A stretch of DNA of 44,556 nucleotides. It comes from Rhodospirillaceae bacterium. GTDB taxonomy: Bacteria > Pseudomonadota > Alphaproteobacteria > UBA2966. The stretch is from positions 1 to 44,556 of the forward strand of contig NZDS01000217.1 of the NCBI GenBank assembly GCA_002690215.1, in the 5' to 3' direction. Below the pieces are notes generated by a model, which had not been told where the DNA came from, ran no database searches, and saw only the letters and a list, made by a program, of their open reading frames with translations. Shown here piece after piece: positions 28,531-38,045 of the stretch (its first letter is position 1; every line of letters starts with the position of its first letter). A program made the position numbers and the translations under genes.

Positions 28531-28672
28531 GGGTGCGCGGCCCATGCGGCGCACCCATCTGGGCAACCGGCCTTCCGGTTGCCGCCTGTCATCCGCCGGC
28601 TCGACCGGCGGTTGGTGATTTTCCTTTGTCGCTCAGCTCAGCGACTTTTGGATCCAGCGCCGAAGACGGCGC
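28531..28672 (-). promoter_or_regulatory. Five-hairpin rpsO-pnp leader
   Basis: Five inverted repeats fill the 172-nt gap. In transcript order they are GCGCC/GGCGC (28657-28672), GTCGCT/AGCGAC (28628-28645), CCGCCGG/CCGGCGG (28593-28611), a 9-bp GGCAACCGG/CCGGTTGCC (28562-28583) and an 8-bp GGGTGCGC/GCGCACCC (28531-28556). None has a good U tract. They probably set processing and stability of pnp mRNA, as RNase III hairpins do in E. coli. Confidence 0.65.
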
Positions 28673-28683
28673 AGGTCGGCATT

Positions 28684-28953
28684 CTACTTGCGTAGACCGA
28701 GTTCCTTGATCAACACCTCGTAGCGCTGCTGGTTCTTGCGTTTGAGATAGTCCAACAGGCTGCGCCGGCGGTTGACCATCCTGATCAGTCCGCGTCGGGA
28801 ATGCAGATCCTTATGGTGTGATTTGAAGTGCTCCGTCAGATTGACGATGCGTTCGGTAAGAACGGCGACTTGGACCTCGGGAGATCCGGTGTCGCCGGAC
28901 ACGGTCGCGAATTTACCCACAAGCTCTTGCTTGCGTTCGGCTGTTATCGACAT
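28684..28953 (-). CDS. rpsO: 30S ribosomal protein S15
   Basis: An 89-residue 30S subunit protein that binds 16S rRNA helices in the platform. [35 protein letters not shown] and [10 protein letters not shown] are uS15 signatures. Two ATGs compete; at 28959 the AGGAG would touch the start codon, whereas at 28953 it sits six bases upstream and gives the standard 89-residue protein, so 28953 is preferred. The truB stop is 15 bp upstream. Confidence 0.96.
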   Translation of the reverse strand: MSITAERKQELVGKFATVSGDTGSPEVQVAVLTERIVNLTEHFKSHHKDLHSRRGLIRMVNRRRSLLDYLKRKNQQRYEVLIKELGLRK

Positions 28954-28968
28954 CGTCATCTCCTGGCG

Positions 28969-29865
28969 TTAGCAATTAAAAACCCGCAGTGGCCGCACCT
29001 CGCCGTCATTGGCTTCAGCGAGAGCAACCAGGCGTCCGTCCGTCATTGTGCGGCAGATGCCATCTGCGATATTCAGCACGCGAATCGCCTGGCCATGCTG
29101 CAGGCGTTCGGCTTGGGGACCGGTCAGGGCCAGCGCCGGGATGTCGGCCAGCGCGGTCTCGACCGGCAAGATCGCTGAATCGAGCGCCGAACTATGCCGT
29201 AACTCATTCAGTTTATCCAGTGAAATCGCCTGCCCTTCCGAGAAATCGCCGACCCGGGCGCGACGCATTTCGACAACATGGCCAAAGCTGCCCAAAAGCC
29301 GGCCCAGGTCGCGGGCCAGCGCCCGAACGTAAGTGCCTTTGCCGCAGACCAGCTCAAAGCAAGCGTGGTCGGGATCCGGGCTGGCCAGCAACTTCAAACT
29401 GTCCACGCGCACCTGGCGCGGCGCCAGTTTCACTGCCTGGCCGGCCCGGGCCAGATCGTAGGCGCGGCGACCGCCAACCTTGAGCGCCGAATAGGCCGGC
29501 GGCAACTGCTCTATGGTGCCGATGAAGGAGGGCAACGCCGCTGTCACGGCCGCCGCCGAGGGGCGAACATCGCTCCGCTCCGTCACCGCGCCTTCGCTGT
29601 CGTCGGTGTCGCGGGCCTCGCCCCAGGCCACCGTGAAGCTGTAGGCCTTGGTACCGTCCATGACGTAGGACACCGTCTTCGTGGCCTCGCCCAGAGCCAC
29701 CGGCAATACCCCGGTGGCCAGCGGGTCGAGGGTGCCGCCGTGCCCCACCTTGGCGGCACCGCTGATACGCCGTACTGCCGCCACCACAGCGGCCGAGGTC
29801 AAGCCCTGAGGCTTGTCGATGACCAGCCAACCGTGGATCGGTCGGCCTTTGCGCCGGCGCGCCAT
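28969..29865 (-). CDS. truB: tRNA pseudouridine-55 synthase
   Basis: A 298-residue enzyme that isomerises U55 in the T-loop of tRNAs. The catalytic Asp47 is in GGTLDPLATGVLP, preceded by the WLVIDKPQGLTS motif. SYVMDGTKAYSF and GTYVRALARDLG are also family hallmarks. The C-terminus (about 240-298) forms a PUA-like domain. It is part of the rimP-to-pnp operon, 13 bp after rbfA. Confidence 0.95.
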   Translation of the reverse strand: MARRRKGRPIHGWLVIDKPQGLTSAAVVAAVRRISGAAKVGHGGTLDPLATGVLPVALGEATKTVSYVMDGTKAYSFTVAWGEARDTDDSEGAVTERSDVRPSAAAVTAALPSFIGTIEQLPPAYSALKVGGRRAYDLARAGQAVKLAPRQVRVDSLKLLASPDPDHACFELVCGKGTYVRALARDLGRLLGSFGHVVEMRRARVGDFSEGQAISLDKLNELRHSSALDSAILPVETALADIPALALTGPQAERLQHGQAIRVLNIADGICRTMTDGRLVALAEANDGEVRPLRVFNC

Positions 29866-29878
29866 AGGCGGTTACCGC

Positions 29879-30298
29879 TCAGCTTTCGCCGTTGCCGCTG
29901 GAGCCCGGCCCGCCAGGTTCTGCGAGGTCGTCGCTCGCCTCGGATTTGAGCAGCAGATTGTCGAGACGGGCCACGGCATCGAACGAGCGATCGATCTCGA
30001 ACACCAGCCGTGGCGTGAATTTGAGGTGCACTTGCTTTGCCAGTTGCGCCCGCAGGTAACCGGCCGAGCGATCCAGACCGCGCCGTAGCAGCTCTTCTTC
30101 GCCGCCGCCCAGCGCCAGCACATAGGCTGTAGCCTGGCGCAGGTCGGGACTGGCCCGCACCTCGGTTACGGTGATTGTCAGATCGGCCAGATCGGGATCG
30201 CGCAAATCATGCCGCGCGAACAATTCGGAAAGGGCGTGGCGCAATTCCTCGCCGACCCGAAGCTGGCGCTGACTGGGCGCCCTGCCATGTCGTGCCAT
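29879..30298 (-). CDS. rbfA: Ribosome-binding factor A
   Basis: A 139-residue KH-like protein that binds the 30S subunit and aids 16S rRNA 5'-end maturation and cold adaptation. Family features include RQLRVGEELRHALSELF, DPDLADLTITVTEVRASPDLR and KFTPRLVFEIDRSFD. The C-terminal tail is short, Ser/Gly-rich and probably disordered. It lies 16 bp after infB, the usual order. Confidence 0.93.
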   Translation of the reverse strand: MARHGRAPSQRQLRVGEELRHALSELFARHDLRDPDLADLTITVTEVRASPDLRQATAYVLALGGGEEELLRRGLDRSAGYLRAQLAKQVHLKFTPRLVFEIDRSFDAVARLDNLLLKSEASDDLAEPGGPGSSGNGES

Positions 30299-30314
30299 AA
30301 GTGTCTCTGCCGCT

Positions 30315-32900
30315 CTAGAGCGTGCGGGCGACTTCCTCGAGTTCGTAGGCTTCGACCACGTCGCCGGCCTGGACGTCTTGATAGTTCTCGAACTGTACGC
30401 CGCATTCCATCCCGGCCCGGACCTCGGCGACGTCGTCCTTGAAGCGCTTCAGCGTCGACAGGCTGCCTTCGTGGATAACCACGTTGTCGCGCAGCAGGCG
30501 CACGCCAGCCCCCTTCTTGACCGATCCTTCGGTTACCAAACAACCGGCGACACGGCCGACCTTGGTAATACCGAAGGTCTGGAGCACCTCGGCGTTGCCC
30601 AGGAAATTTTCCTTGATGGCAGGTGCCAGCATACCCGAAAGCACGGCTTTGACGTCGTTGGTAACGTCGTAGATGACCGAGTAATAGCGAATTTCCACAC
30701 CCTTGCGGCGAGCCAGTTCGCGGGCTTGGGCGTTGGCCCGTACGTTGAAGCCGATAACCAGGGCCTGCGAGGCCTGGGCCAAGGTCACGTCGGATTCGTT
30801 GATGCCGCCGACACCGCCGTGCAGGATGCGCGCCTTGACTTCGTCGGTCGACATCTTTTCGAGACCGCCGACGATGGCCTCCAGCGAGCCCTGGACGTCG
30901 GCTTTGATGACGACCGGAAACTCCTTGGTCTCGCCGCTCGAAATGCGGTCGAACATTTCCTCCAGGGTCCCGCGCTCGGGCTTGGCCACCTTCATCGCCC
31001 GCGCCCGCCGCTGACGGAATTCTGCCACTTCGCGGGCTCTCCCCTCGCTGTCGACGACGGAAAACTCGTCGCCCGCCTCAGGCGCGCCGGTCAGGCCCAG
31101 CACCTCGACCGGTACCGAGGGTCCGGCCGACTCGATGTTTTGGCCATGGTCGTCGACCAGTGCCCGCACCCGGCCCCACTCACCACCAGCCACGAAGACG
31201 TCTCCCACAGCCAAGGTGCCGCGCTGCACCAGGATGGTTGCAACCGGGCCGCGGCCGCGATCGATTTTGGCCTCAATGATCACACCCTCGGCAGCACGGT
31301 CCGGGTTGGCCTTGAGCTCAAGTACTTCGGACTGCAGCAGAATGGCTTCCTCGAGTTTGTCGAGGTTGGTGCGCTCTTTGGCCGAAAGCTCGATGCACAG
31401 GATGTCGCCGCCCAATTCCTCGACCACCAATTCGTGATTCAGGAGTTCTTGGCGCACCCGTCCAGGGTCGGCCTCGGGCTTGTCCATCTTGTTGATGGCA
31501 ACGATTATCGGCGAGCCCGCTTCCTTGGCGTGATTAATGGCCTCGACGGTCTGGGGCATGATGCCGTCGTCGGCCGCCACCACCAGAACCACGGTGTCGG
31601 TGACCGTGGCACCTCTGGCCCGCATAGCACTGAAAGCCTCGTGACCAGGGGTATCGAGGAAAGTGATCTTGTCGCCACCGCTGAGCTCAACCTGATAGGC
31701 ACCGATGTGCTGGGTGATGCCGCCGGCTTCGCCACCGGCCACGTCAGTCTCACGCAGCGCATCCAGCAGCGAGGTCTTGCCGTGGTCGACGTGGCCCATG
31801 ACCGTCACCACGGGGGCCCGTGACTGCAAAACCGCGCCTTCGTCATCATCGGCCTTGAGGCCGAACTCGATGTCGGATTCGCTAACCCGGCGCACCCGGT
31901 GACCGAACTCGGTGGTCACCAACTCGGCGGTGTCACCGTCAATGGTCTGGTTGACGTTGGCCATGACGCCAAGCTTCATCAGTGTCCTGATGACATCGAC
32001 CCCGCGTTCGGCCATGCGGTTGGCCAACACCTGAACGACGATGGTTTCGGGGATGATGACATCGCGAATGATCTTCTGGGTCTCCAGGCCACCGCCGCCG
32101 CGGGCCGCCCTTCTTTCGCGTTCGCGGGCGCGGCGCACCGAAGCCAGGCTGCGCATGCGCTCGTCGCGATCGGAAAGTGCGTCGCTGACTGTCATCTTGC
32201 CGCCGCGGCGGCGTTGCGGGCCGCGCCGGCCCGGCTGGCGCTTGGTATCCGGCCGCGGGCGCCGCAGCCCGTCGCTTTCGCTCTCGCGCGCCTCCACCGC
32301 AACCGTTTTGCCGGGCTCGGTGCTGGCCGCCTCGGGATCCGGCGCATCCAGTTTCTGGCGCGCGGTCTCCTCGGCCTTGCGCCGGGCGTCGGCCTCGAGG
32401 CGCTTGCGCTCCTCCTCCTCGGCGGCGCGCTGATCCGCTGCCTCGTGCTCCTGGGCTCGGCGGACGTCTTCCTCGGCCTGTACGCGAGCCTCGTCTTCGG
32501 CCCGCGCCCGGGCCGCATCGTCGGCCTTCTTGGCTCCTTCGAGGGCCCTCGCCCGGGCTGCCTTTTCGTCCTCGGTGAGCGACTTCAGCACCACCCGGCC
32601 GCGGGCCGAGGCGGCGTCGTCGAGAATCTCCTCGCGTACTTCCTCGACCACCTTCACCGGTGCCGGCTTGACCTCGACCGGCGGCGCTTCCACCACGGCC
32701 GGGGGAGCGGCCGGACCCTCACGTCCTGTGCTGCGCTTTTTTCGTACCTCGACGGCCACGGCCTTGGTGCGGCCGCGCGAGAAGCTCTGCCTAACCTGCC
32801 CGTACTCGACCTTCTTCTTGAGTTCGAGGCGGCTGGGCCGGGCAAGGCTCAGCGACTTCCTCTCATCGGTCTGTTCGGGCTCTTTCGACTCACTCATCAT
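30315..32900 (-). CDS. infB: Translation initiation factor IF-2
   Basis: An 861-residue GTPase that brings fMet-tRNA to the 30S subunit. The N-terminal 270 residues are charged and low-complexity, rich in Ala, Arg and Glu (about 110-185 is probably helical or coiled), then a basic stretch. The IF2-N-like segment precedes the G domain: G1 GHVDHGKTS (about 370), DTPGHEAF and [11 protein letters not shown]-terminal domains have [14 protein letters not shown]-like segments. Three starts stack up (GTG-ATG-ATG); the ATG at 32900 fits a weak AGG five bases upstream. Confidence 0.95.
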   Translation of the reverse strand: MMSESKEPEQTDERKSLSLARPSRLELKKKVEYGQVRQSFSRGRTKAVAVEVRKKRSTGREGPAAPPAVVEAPPVEVKPAPVKVVEEVREEILDDAASARGRVVLKSLTEDEKAARARALEGAKKADDAARARAEDEARVQAEEDVRRAQEHEAADQRAAEEEERKRLEADARRKAEETARQKLDAPDPEAASTEPGKTVAVEARESESDGLRRPRPDTKRQPGRRGPQRRRGGKMTVSDALSDRDERMRSLASVRRARERERRAARGGGGLETQKIIRDVIIPETIVVQVLANRMAERGVDVIRTLMKLGVMANVNQTIDGDTAELVTTEFGHRVRRVSESDIEFGLKADDDEGAVLQSRAPVVTVMGHVDHGKTSLLDALRETDVAGGEAGGITQHIGAYQVELSGGDKITFLDTPGHEAFSAMRARGATVTDTVVLVVAADDGIMPQTVEAINHAKEAGSPIIVAINKMDKPEADPGRVRQELLNHELVVEELGGDILCIELSAKERTNLDKLEEAILLQSEVLELKANPDRAAEGVIIEAKIDRGRGPVATILVQRGTLAVGDVFVAGGEWGRVRALVDDHGQNIESAGPSVPVEVLGLTGAPEAGDEFSVVDSEGRAREVAEFRQRRARAMKVAKPERGTLEEMFDRISSGETKEFPVVIKADVQGSLEAIVGGLEKMSTDEVKARILHGGVGGINESDVTLAQASQALVIGFNVRANAQARELARRKGVEIRYYSVIYDVTNDVKAVLSGMLAPAIKENFLGNAEVLQTFGITKVGRVAGCLVTEGSVKKGAGVRLLRDNVVIHEGSLSTLKRFKDDVAEVRAGMECGVQFENYQDVQAGDVVEAYELEEVARTL

Positions 32901-32936
32901 CACTGCCTGCGTTGCGGTGGCAAAGGCCTTAGCGAC

Positions 32937-33608
32937 CTATTGCGCCCCCGATTGTGTCCCGAAGTCATTACACATGCGCCCATCCCACAAACGGAAACCG
33001 GCCAGCCGATCAACGTCGAGCGCCAAGCGATCAGCCAGTCCCCCCGGTAACAGCGCAGCATGTACCACATTTTCCCTGCCCAATGCCAAACTCAATTCGG
33101 ACCGCGAAAAGAGCGCCACTTCCGGGCAGCCCCCGATCATGGCCCTAGCCAGGGCCGTCAGTTTGCGCCGACCGTCGGCGGCAGCGTCGGCAGCGGCCAG
33201 CAAAATGGCCACCTCCGAGGTCTGCAAAGCCACCCTGACGCGCTCGAAGCCAGTGACCGCCTGGCCCGCCCGGCGGGCCAATCCGAGACCTTCCAGGCAA
33301 CGCCCGGCGAGCAGCCCTTCGACGCGGTCGGCAAGGTCGGGCTCAACCTGCACCTGGCGCTTTGCTGCTCGGGCAAAGCTTTGCTTGCTCAACGCCAGCT
33401 CGACCGCTTCCCGGCGGGCCTCCAACCACATACCGCGACCCGGCAGACGGCCCCCGACATCGGCCAGCACGGCGCCGTCGGGGGACAGCACAAAACGTAC
33501 CAGCTGAGCCGGATCGAACCGCCGGCCGCTAGCGATGCAGCGCCGTTGCCGCGACCCGGACGCCGCCGTCGTCGTAGCGTTGCGGATTCTTGTTGCTGGC
33601 GCTGTCAT
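32937..33608 (-). CDS. YlxR-type RNA-binding protein with L7Ae-like domain
   Basis: A 223-residue protein of the nusA-infB operon. The N-terminal part (about 20-90) has the YlxR/DUF448 pattern RRCIASGRRFDPAQLVRFV and GRLPGRGMWLEA. The C-terminal part (about 105-195) resembles ribosomal L7Ae/YlxQ: EGLGLARRAGQAVTGFERV, AILLAAADAA. In Bacillus these are two separate small genes beside nusA; the fused form is common in alphaproteobacteria. It may bind structured RNA in transcription or ribosome assembly. The ATG at 33608 was chosen; a GTG at 33629 would add seven residues. Confidence 0.85.
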   Translation of the reverse strand: MTAPATRIRNATTTAASGSRQRRCIASGRRFDPAQLVRFVLSPDGAVLADVGGRLPGRGMWLEARREAVELALSKQSFARAAKRQVQVEPDLADRVEGLLAGRCLEGLGLARRAGQAVTGFERVRVALQTSEVAILLAAADAAADGRRKLTALARAMIGGCPEVALFSRSELSLALGRENVVHAALLPGGLADRLALDVDRLAGFRLWDGRMCNDFGTQSGAQ

Positions 33609-33636
33609 GGCTGGTTCGCATCCTCGCACGCCTGAG

Positions 33637-35244
33637 CTAGGCGCCGACGTCGCTGTCAGCATCCCCTGGGCCCTCTGATGGCGCCGACTCGCCCTCTGCC
33701 GGCTCCGCCGCTTCGTCGGCAGGCGGCAATTCCTCGTCATCGAACCAATGCGCCCGGGCCGCCATGATGATGGCATCGGCCTCGGCCGGCTCTAGCGAGC
33801 TGTTGTTGCCGAGCAAATCCAGCAATTCATCGCTGGCCAGATCACCAACATCGTCGAGGCTTTTGATGCCATTCTCACCAAAGGCCACCGCCATGCGCAG
33901 CGTCACATCCTGGAGATCCACCACTTCATCGGTCACACCAAGCTCAATGCGGCGCTCGTTCAATTGGGCGGCTTCGACGGCCAGATATTTTTCCGCCCGC
34001 TCGTGCAGTTCCTCGGCCAGGTCAGCATCGAAACCCTCGATCTCCGCCAATTCCGCGATCTCGACGTAGGCCACTTCCTCGACCGAGGAAAAGCCCTCGA
34101 TGACCAGCAACTGGGCGATCACCTCGTCGACATCCAGGGCGGCGATGAACATTTCGCTCTGGCGCCGGAATTCCTCCTGACGGCGCTCGGATTCCTCGGC
34201 CTCGGTCATGATGTCGATGTCCCAGCCGGTGAGCTGCGAGGCCAGGCGTACGTTCTGACCGCGCCGGCCAATGGCCAGGCTGAGCTGTTCGTCGGGCACC
34301 ACCACCTCGATGCGGCGGCTCTCCTCGTCGAGCACCACCTTGCTGACCTCGGCCGGAGCCAGGGCGTTGACGATGAAGGTGGCGGGATCGGGCGACCAGG
34401 GAATGATGTCGATCTTTTCGCCCTGCAACTCGTTGACCACGGCCTGGACGCGGCTGCCGCGCATGCCAACGCAGGCGCCCACCGGGTCGATGCTGGCATC
34501 GTTGGACATGACGCCGATCTTGGCCCGGCTACCGGGGTCGCGTGCCACTGCCTTGATCTCGATGATGCTGTCGTAGATCTCCGGCACTTCCTGGGCAAAC
34601 AGCTTGGCCATCAACTGAGGATGGGTGCGCGAGAGGAAGATCTGCGGCCCCCGGGGCTCGCGGCGCACGTCGTAGATATAGGCGCGGATGCGGTCGCCCT
34701 GATGAAAGGTCTCGCGGGGCAGCAGTTCGTCACGACGCACCACGGCCTCGGCGCGGCCCAGATCGACGGTGACGTTGCCGTATTCGACCCGCTTGACCAG
34801 ACCGTTGACGATCTCGCCGATGCGGTCCTTGTATTCCTCGTACTGGCGTTCTCGCTCGGCCTCGCGCACCTTTTGGACGATCACCTGCTTGGCCGTCTGG
34901 GCGGCGATGCGGCCGAAGTCGATGGGCGGCAGCGGCTCGGCGATGTAATCGCCGATCTGGGCGTCGGGGTTGTGCTCGCGAGCCCGGATCAGGGAAATCT
35001 GGGTGTAGTCGTTGTCCACCTCGTCGGCCACCTCGAGCGCCCGGAAGATACGGATTTCACCGGTCTTGGCGTCGATTTCCGCGCGGATCTCGTTTTCGTG
35101 GCCGTATTTGGAGCGGGCGGCCTTCTCGATCGCCTCCTCCATGGCCTGTATCACCGTCTGGGGTTCGATGCTCTTTTCCCGCGCCACAGTGTCGGCGATC
35201 TGCAAAAGCTCGACGCGGTTCCAGCTTGTAACTGTCGATTCCAT
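33637..35244 (-). CDS. nusA: Transcription termination/antitermination factor NusA
   Basis: A 535-residue RNA-polymerase-binding factor controlling pausing, intrinsic termination and antitermination. The N-terminal domain (LLQIADTVAREKSIEPQ) precedes an S1 domain (about 135-200), two KH domains (DPVGACVGMRGSRVQAVVNEL; AIGRRGQNVRLASQLTGW) and two acidic helical repeats at the C-terminus, one near FSSVEEVAYVEIAELAEIEGF. The last 40 residues are Asp/Glu/Pro-rich. It follows rimP by 38 bp in the standard operon. Confidence 0.96.
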   Translation of the reverse strand: MESTVTSWNRVELLQIADTVAREKSIEPQTVIQAMEEAIEKAARSKYGHENEIRAEIDAKTGEIRIFRALEVADEVDNDYTQISLIRAREHNPDAQIGDYIAEPLPPIDFGRIAAQTAKQVIVQKVREAERERQYEEYKDRIGEIVNGLVKRVEYGNVTVDLGRAEAVVRRDELLPRETFHQGDRIRAYIYDVRREPRGPQIFLSRTHPQLMAKLFAQEVPEIYDSIIEIKAVARDPGSRAKIGVMSNDASIDPVGACVGMRGSRVQAVVNELQGEKIDIIPWSPDPATFIVNALAPAEVSKVVLDEESRRIEVVVPDEQLSLAIGRRGQNVRLASQLTGWDIDIMTEAEESERRQEEFRRQSEMFIAALDVDEVIAQLLVIEGFSSVEEVAYVEIAELAEIEGFDADLAEELHERAEKYLAVEAAQLNERRIELGVTDEVVDLQDVTLRMAVAFGENGIKSLDDVGDLASDELLDLLGNNSSLEPAEADAIIMAARAHWFDDEELPPADEAAEPAEGESAPSEGPGDADSDVGA

Positions 35245-35282
35245 GCTCTCTCTCCGGCCGTTTTCGTCTTGTGAACGGCCTA

Positions 35283-35789
35283 TTAGTGGCGCTGCTGCGA
35301 CCGCAACGCTGCGCTAATGACGTCGTCGCCCGGCGTCAGTTTGGCATTGACGATATCTACATAGGGAAGCTCGAAAATCCGCTCCTCACCGTCATCCGGC
35401 ACGCGGATGCGCACAGTGCCGGCCTCGGCCCCCAGCAAACGGCCGCGAAAGCGCTTGCGGCCTTCACGCAAACCGCCAAGCTCGAGTTTGGCCTCGTGGC
35501 CGGCAAATCGCTCGAAATCCTCGAATTTGACCAGCGGCCGGTCGAGGCCCGGCGAACTCACTTCGAGCACGTAAGCGCCGGCGATGGGATCCTCGACATC
35601 CAAGAGCGCCGAGATCGCGCGGCTGATTTCGGCGCAATCGTCCACCGTCATCTGCCGCTCGACTAGGGGTTCGGCCATGATCTGCAACGTGCCTCCGTCG
35701 CTCCCCATCATGCGCACGCGCACGACGGCATAACCCATCGCTTCCAGCGACGGTGCGATCAGTCTCTCGATGCGGGCCGTTTGTTCCAT
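35283..35789 (-). CDS. rimP: Ribosome maturation factor RimP
   Basis: A 168-residue protein that promotes 30S assembly around S12 and 16S rRNA. The N-terminal alpha/beta domain (ERLIAPSLEAMGYAVVRV, LEVSSPGLDRPL) and a C-terminal SH3-like barrel (about 90-168) are readable. The ATG at 35789 has GAGG five bases upstream; the frame continues 32 codons upstream through a terminator-like hairpin and is unlikely to be translated there. It is the first gene of the rimP-nusA-ylxR-infB-rbfA-truB-rpsO-pnp cluster. Confidence 0.93.
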   Translation of the reverse strand: MEQTARIERLIAPSLEAMGYAVVRVRMMGSDGGTLQIMAEPLVERQMTVDDCAEISRAISALLDVEDPIAGAYVLEVSSPGLDRPLVKFEDFERFAGHEAKLELGGLREGRKRFRGRLLGAEAGTVRIRVPDDGEERIFELPYVDIVNAKLTPGDDVISAALRSQQRH

Positions 35790-35861
35790 CACATCCTCGG
35801 TCACGAACGGGCAAAGGTGCTGCCAAACCACTGCACTAGCGCCGCCACCGGCGGGCGGCAT

Positions 35862-35885
35862 AAAAAAAGTGGGCCTCTGGCCCAC
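35862..35885 (-). terminator. Intrinsic terminator/attenuator before rimP
   Basis: GTGGGCC-AGA-GGCCCAC followed by seven T residues on the minus strand. It lies after trmB and downstream of a candidate promoter at 35934-35961, 73 bp before the rimP start. It may terminate trmB, the rimP leader transcript, or both. Confidence 0.85.
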
Positions 35886-35933
35886 CGGCGTCAGTGCTTG
35901 TTATTGTTTAGGCCAAAACCGTTACCGTCGGAG

Positions 35934-35961
35934 ATATTAGCCTAATGCTGCGGCGCTTCAA
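35934..35961 (-). promoter_or_regulatory. Candidate promoter of the rimP-nusA operon
   Basis: On the minus strand TTGAAG (35961-35956), a 16-bp spacer and TAATAT (35939-35934) lie just after the trmB stop. A transcript starting near 35927 would run through the terminator at 35862-35885 before reaching rimP. Confidence 0.45.
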
Positions 35962-35969
35962 GAAGAAAC

Positions 35970-36665
35970 TTACGTCCGCCGGCATCTGAGAAAACGGAAA
36001 TAAAGCGGCTGGCGCCCGGCCGCCAGGGCCTTGGCCTCATAGCGGGTGCCGGGCCAGTCGTCCGGCCGCCGGAACCAGTCATCGACGCTACGGGCCGGCC
36101 AGGCGAAAGCGTCGTGGCGCAGCACCCGAGCCAGCGTCCAGCGAGCATACTCGCCATGATCGCTGGCAAAGCGAAAATCGCCGCCCGACACCAGCACCCG
36201 GGCCAGGGCATCGAGGTTTTCGCGGCAGATGAAACGGCGCTTGTGGTGGCGCTTCTTGGGCCAGGGATCGGCAAAGAGGTAGATCACCCGGCTCAGGCAG
36301 GCCTCGGGCAGAACCGCCAGCAGCGGCCGGGCGTCGCCATGGATCAGGCGGATGTTGTCGAGCCCACGCTCTTGTACTTGGCGCAGCAGACTGGCAACGC
36401 CGTTTAGGTAGGGCTCACAGCCGATGAAGCGAACCTCGGGATGGCGCTCGGCCAGGACAACGAGATGCTCACCGGCGCCAAAGCCGATTTCCAACCAGAT
36501 TTCACGAGCGCCGTCCTTGAGGCGCTCGGTGTCGAGCTGCCCGACGCTCGGCAATTCCAGTGTCAGGCGTGGCAACAGTCTGTCAACCAGCGCTTGGCGC
36601 GCCGGTCGCAGGCTGTGGCCACGACGCCGGCCGTATGTGCGGTTGTCGGAATGTGGGCCGGGCAT
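35970..36665 (-). CDS. trmB: tRNA (guanine-N7-)-methyltransferase
   Basis: A 231-residue SAM-dependent enzyme that methylates G46 in the tRNA variable loop. The SAM motif WLEIGFGAGEHLV, FIGCEPYLNGVASLL and the signature YLFADPWPKKRHHKRRF are clear. The N-terminal 35 residues are basic. It follows metK by 20 bp and probably shares its transcript. Confidence 0.94.
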   Translation of the reverse strand: MPGPHSDNRTYGRRRGHSLRPARQALVDRLLPRLTLELPSVGQLDTERLKDGAREIWLEIGFGAGEHLVVLAERHPEVRFIGCEPYLNGVASLLRQVQERGLDNIRLIHGDARPLLAVLPEACLSRVIYLFADPWPKKRHHKRRFICRENLDALARVLVSGGDFRFASDHGEYARWTLARVLRHDAFAWPARSVDDWFRRPDDWPGTRYEAKALAAGRQPLYFRFLRCRRT

Positions 36666-36685
36666 GACCCGGTGAAAAGTGCGGG

Positions 36686-37861
36686 CTAACCCAGTGCGGA
36701 CCTGAGATCGTCGATCAGATCCAGGCGCTCCCAGGAAAACCCACCGTCGGGGTCGGGCGCCCGGCCGAAATGCCCGTAGGCAGCCGTGCGGGCGTAGATC
36801 GGCCGGCTCAGCTTGAGGTGCTCACGTATGCCACGGGGGCTCAGATCCATGACATCCTGCAGCGCCCCCGAGAGGCGCTTTTCATCGACCTGACCGCTGC
36901 CATGAAGATCGACGTACACCGACAAGGGCTTGGAGACGCCAATGGCATAGGCCAATTGGATGGTGCAGCGTTCAGCCAAATCGGCACCAACTACGTTCTT
37001 GGCCAAGTAGCGCGCCGCATAGGCGGCCGAGCGGTCGACTTTGGTCGGATCCTTGCCTGAGAAAGCACCGCCACCATGGGGGGCGGCACCGCCATAGGTG
37101 TCGACGATGATTTTGCGCCCGGTCAGGCCGGCATCGCCGTCAGGACCGCCGGTGACGAAACGGCCGGTGGGATTAACGTAGAAATCCTCCTCAGGGCACA
37201 TCCAGCCCTCGGGCAGGATATTGACCACGTAGGGCCGTACAATTTCGCGTACCTGATCCTGTGATAGGTCGGCACTGTGCTGGGTCGAGACCACCACCGA
37301 AGTGGCACAAACAGGCCGGCCGTTGGCATAACCCAAGGTGACTTGGCTTTTGGAATCGGGGCCCAGTCCCGGCTCGGCACCGGAATGCCGAACCTCGGCC
37401 AGGGCTCGCAAGATGGCGTGGGAATAGTAGATCGGGGCCGGCATCAGGGGCTCTGTTTCGCGACAGGCGTAGCCGAACATGATGCCCTGGTCGCCGGCGC
37501 CCTCGTCCTTGTCTGCACCGGCGTCGACGCCCTGGGCGATGTCGCCGGATTGCGAATGCACGTGAACCTCGACCGAAGCCTTCTGCCAGTGAAAGCCGTC
37601 CTGCTCGTAGCCGATATCCTTGACGCAAGCGCGAGCCGTGGCCTCGAGCCGCTCGGCGGTCATGGTGTCGGGGCCGCGCACCTCGCCAGCCAGCACGATG
37701 CGGTTGGTGGTGGTCAGGGTCTCGACGGCCACACGGCTGCCCGCATCAGCCTCGAGAAAAGCGTCCACCACGGCGTCGGAAATACGGTCGCAAACCTTGT
37801 CGGGATGACCTTCGGAAACAGATTCACTGGTAAACAAATATTCGATATCGGCCACTGCCAT
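36686..37861 (-). CDS. metK: S-adenosylmethionine synthetase
   Basis: A 391-residue enzyme making SAM from methionine and ATP. Hallmarks include [52 protein letters not shown] and a C-terminal DLIDDL. The ATG at 37861 lies only about two bases after GGCGGAGA; a GTG two codons in (37855) has better spacing, so the true first residue is uncertain. A hairpin in the leader could affect this ribosome-binding site. It supplies SAM for UbiE, TrmB and MiaB, all encoded in this window. Confidence 0.95.
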   Translation of the reverse strand: MAVADIEYLFTSESVSEGHPDKVCDRISDAVVDAFLEADAGSRVAVETLTTTNRIVLAGEVRGPDTMTAERLEATARACVKDIGYEQDGFHWQKASVEVHVHSQSGDIAQGVDAGADKDEGAGDQGIMFGYACRETEPLMPAPIYYSHAILRALAEVRHSGAEPGLGPDSKSQVTLGYANGRPVCATSVVVSTQHSADLSQDQVREIVRPYVVNILPEGWMCPEEDFYVNPTGRFVTGGPDGDAGLTGRKIIVDTYGGAAPHGGGAFSGKDPTKVDRSAAYAARYLAKNVVGADLAERCTIQLAYAIGVSKPLSVYVDLHGSGQVDEKRLSGALQDVMDLSPRGIREHLKLSRPIYARTAAYGHFGRAPDPDGGFSWERLDLIDDLRSALG

Positions 37862-37905
37862 TCTCCGCCCAAATTCTACCGCCCGCCTCTGGATGCGAGC
37901 GGGCG
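37862..37905 (-). promoter_or_regulatory. Hairpin leader upstream of metK
   Basis: CGCCCGC and GCGGGCG (37905-37899, 37886-37880) form a 7-bp stem with a 12-base loop, 18 nt before the metK ATG. The 5' arm CGCCC could instead pair with GGGCG of the ribosome-binding region, giving two exclusive structures. It does not clearly match any SAM riboswitch class I can recall. Confidence 0.35.
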
Positions 37906-38045
37906 TGCTCTTGTGGCAAGCTTTGATGCGCAGGTCAAGGGCCGGAGAGACGCTTTGAGGCAATGGCGCTGAACTTCGCTTCAGCGATCACCGAAACATC
38001 ACTTGCAGGGCATGTCCAAAGAGAGCGCTGCGAGCCGCGCGGCGC

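Noticed and set aside
32101-32560. Repetitive Ala/Glu/Arg codons in infB as a separate repeat element
   Set aside because: This is the normal low-complexity N-terminal region of IF-2.
35886-35969. A tRNA gene before rimP, as metY in E. coli
   Set aside because: No cloverleaf, T-loop GTTC-type sequence or anticodon stem could be found; the space holds a promoter candidate.
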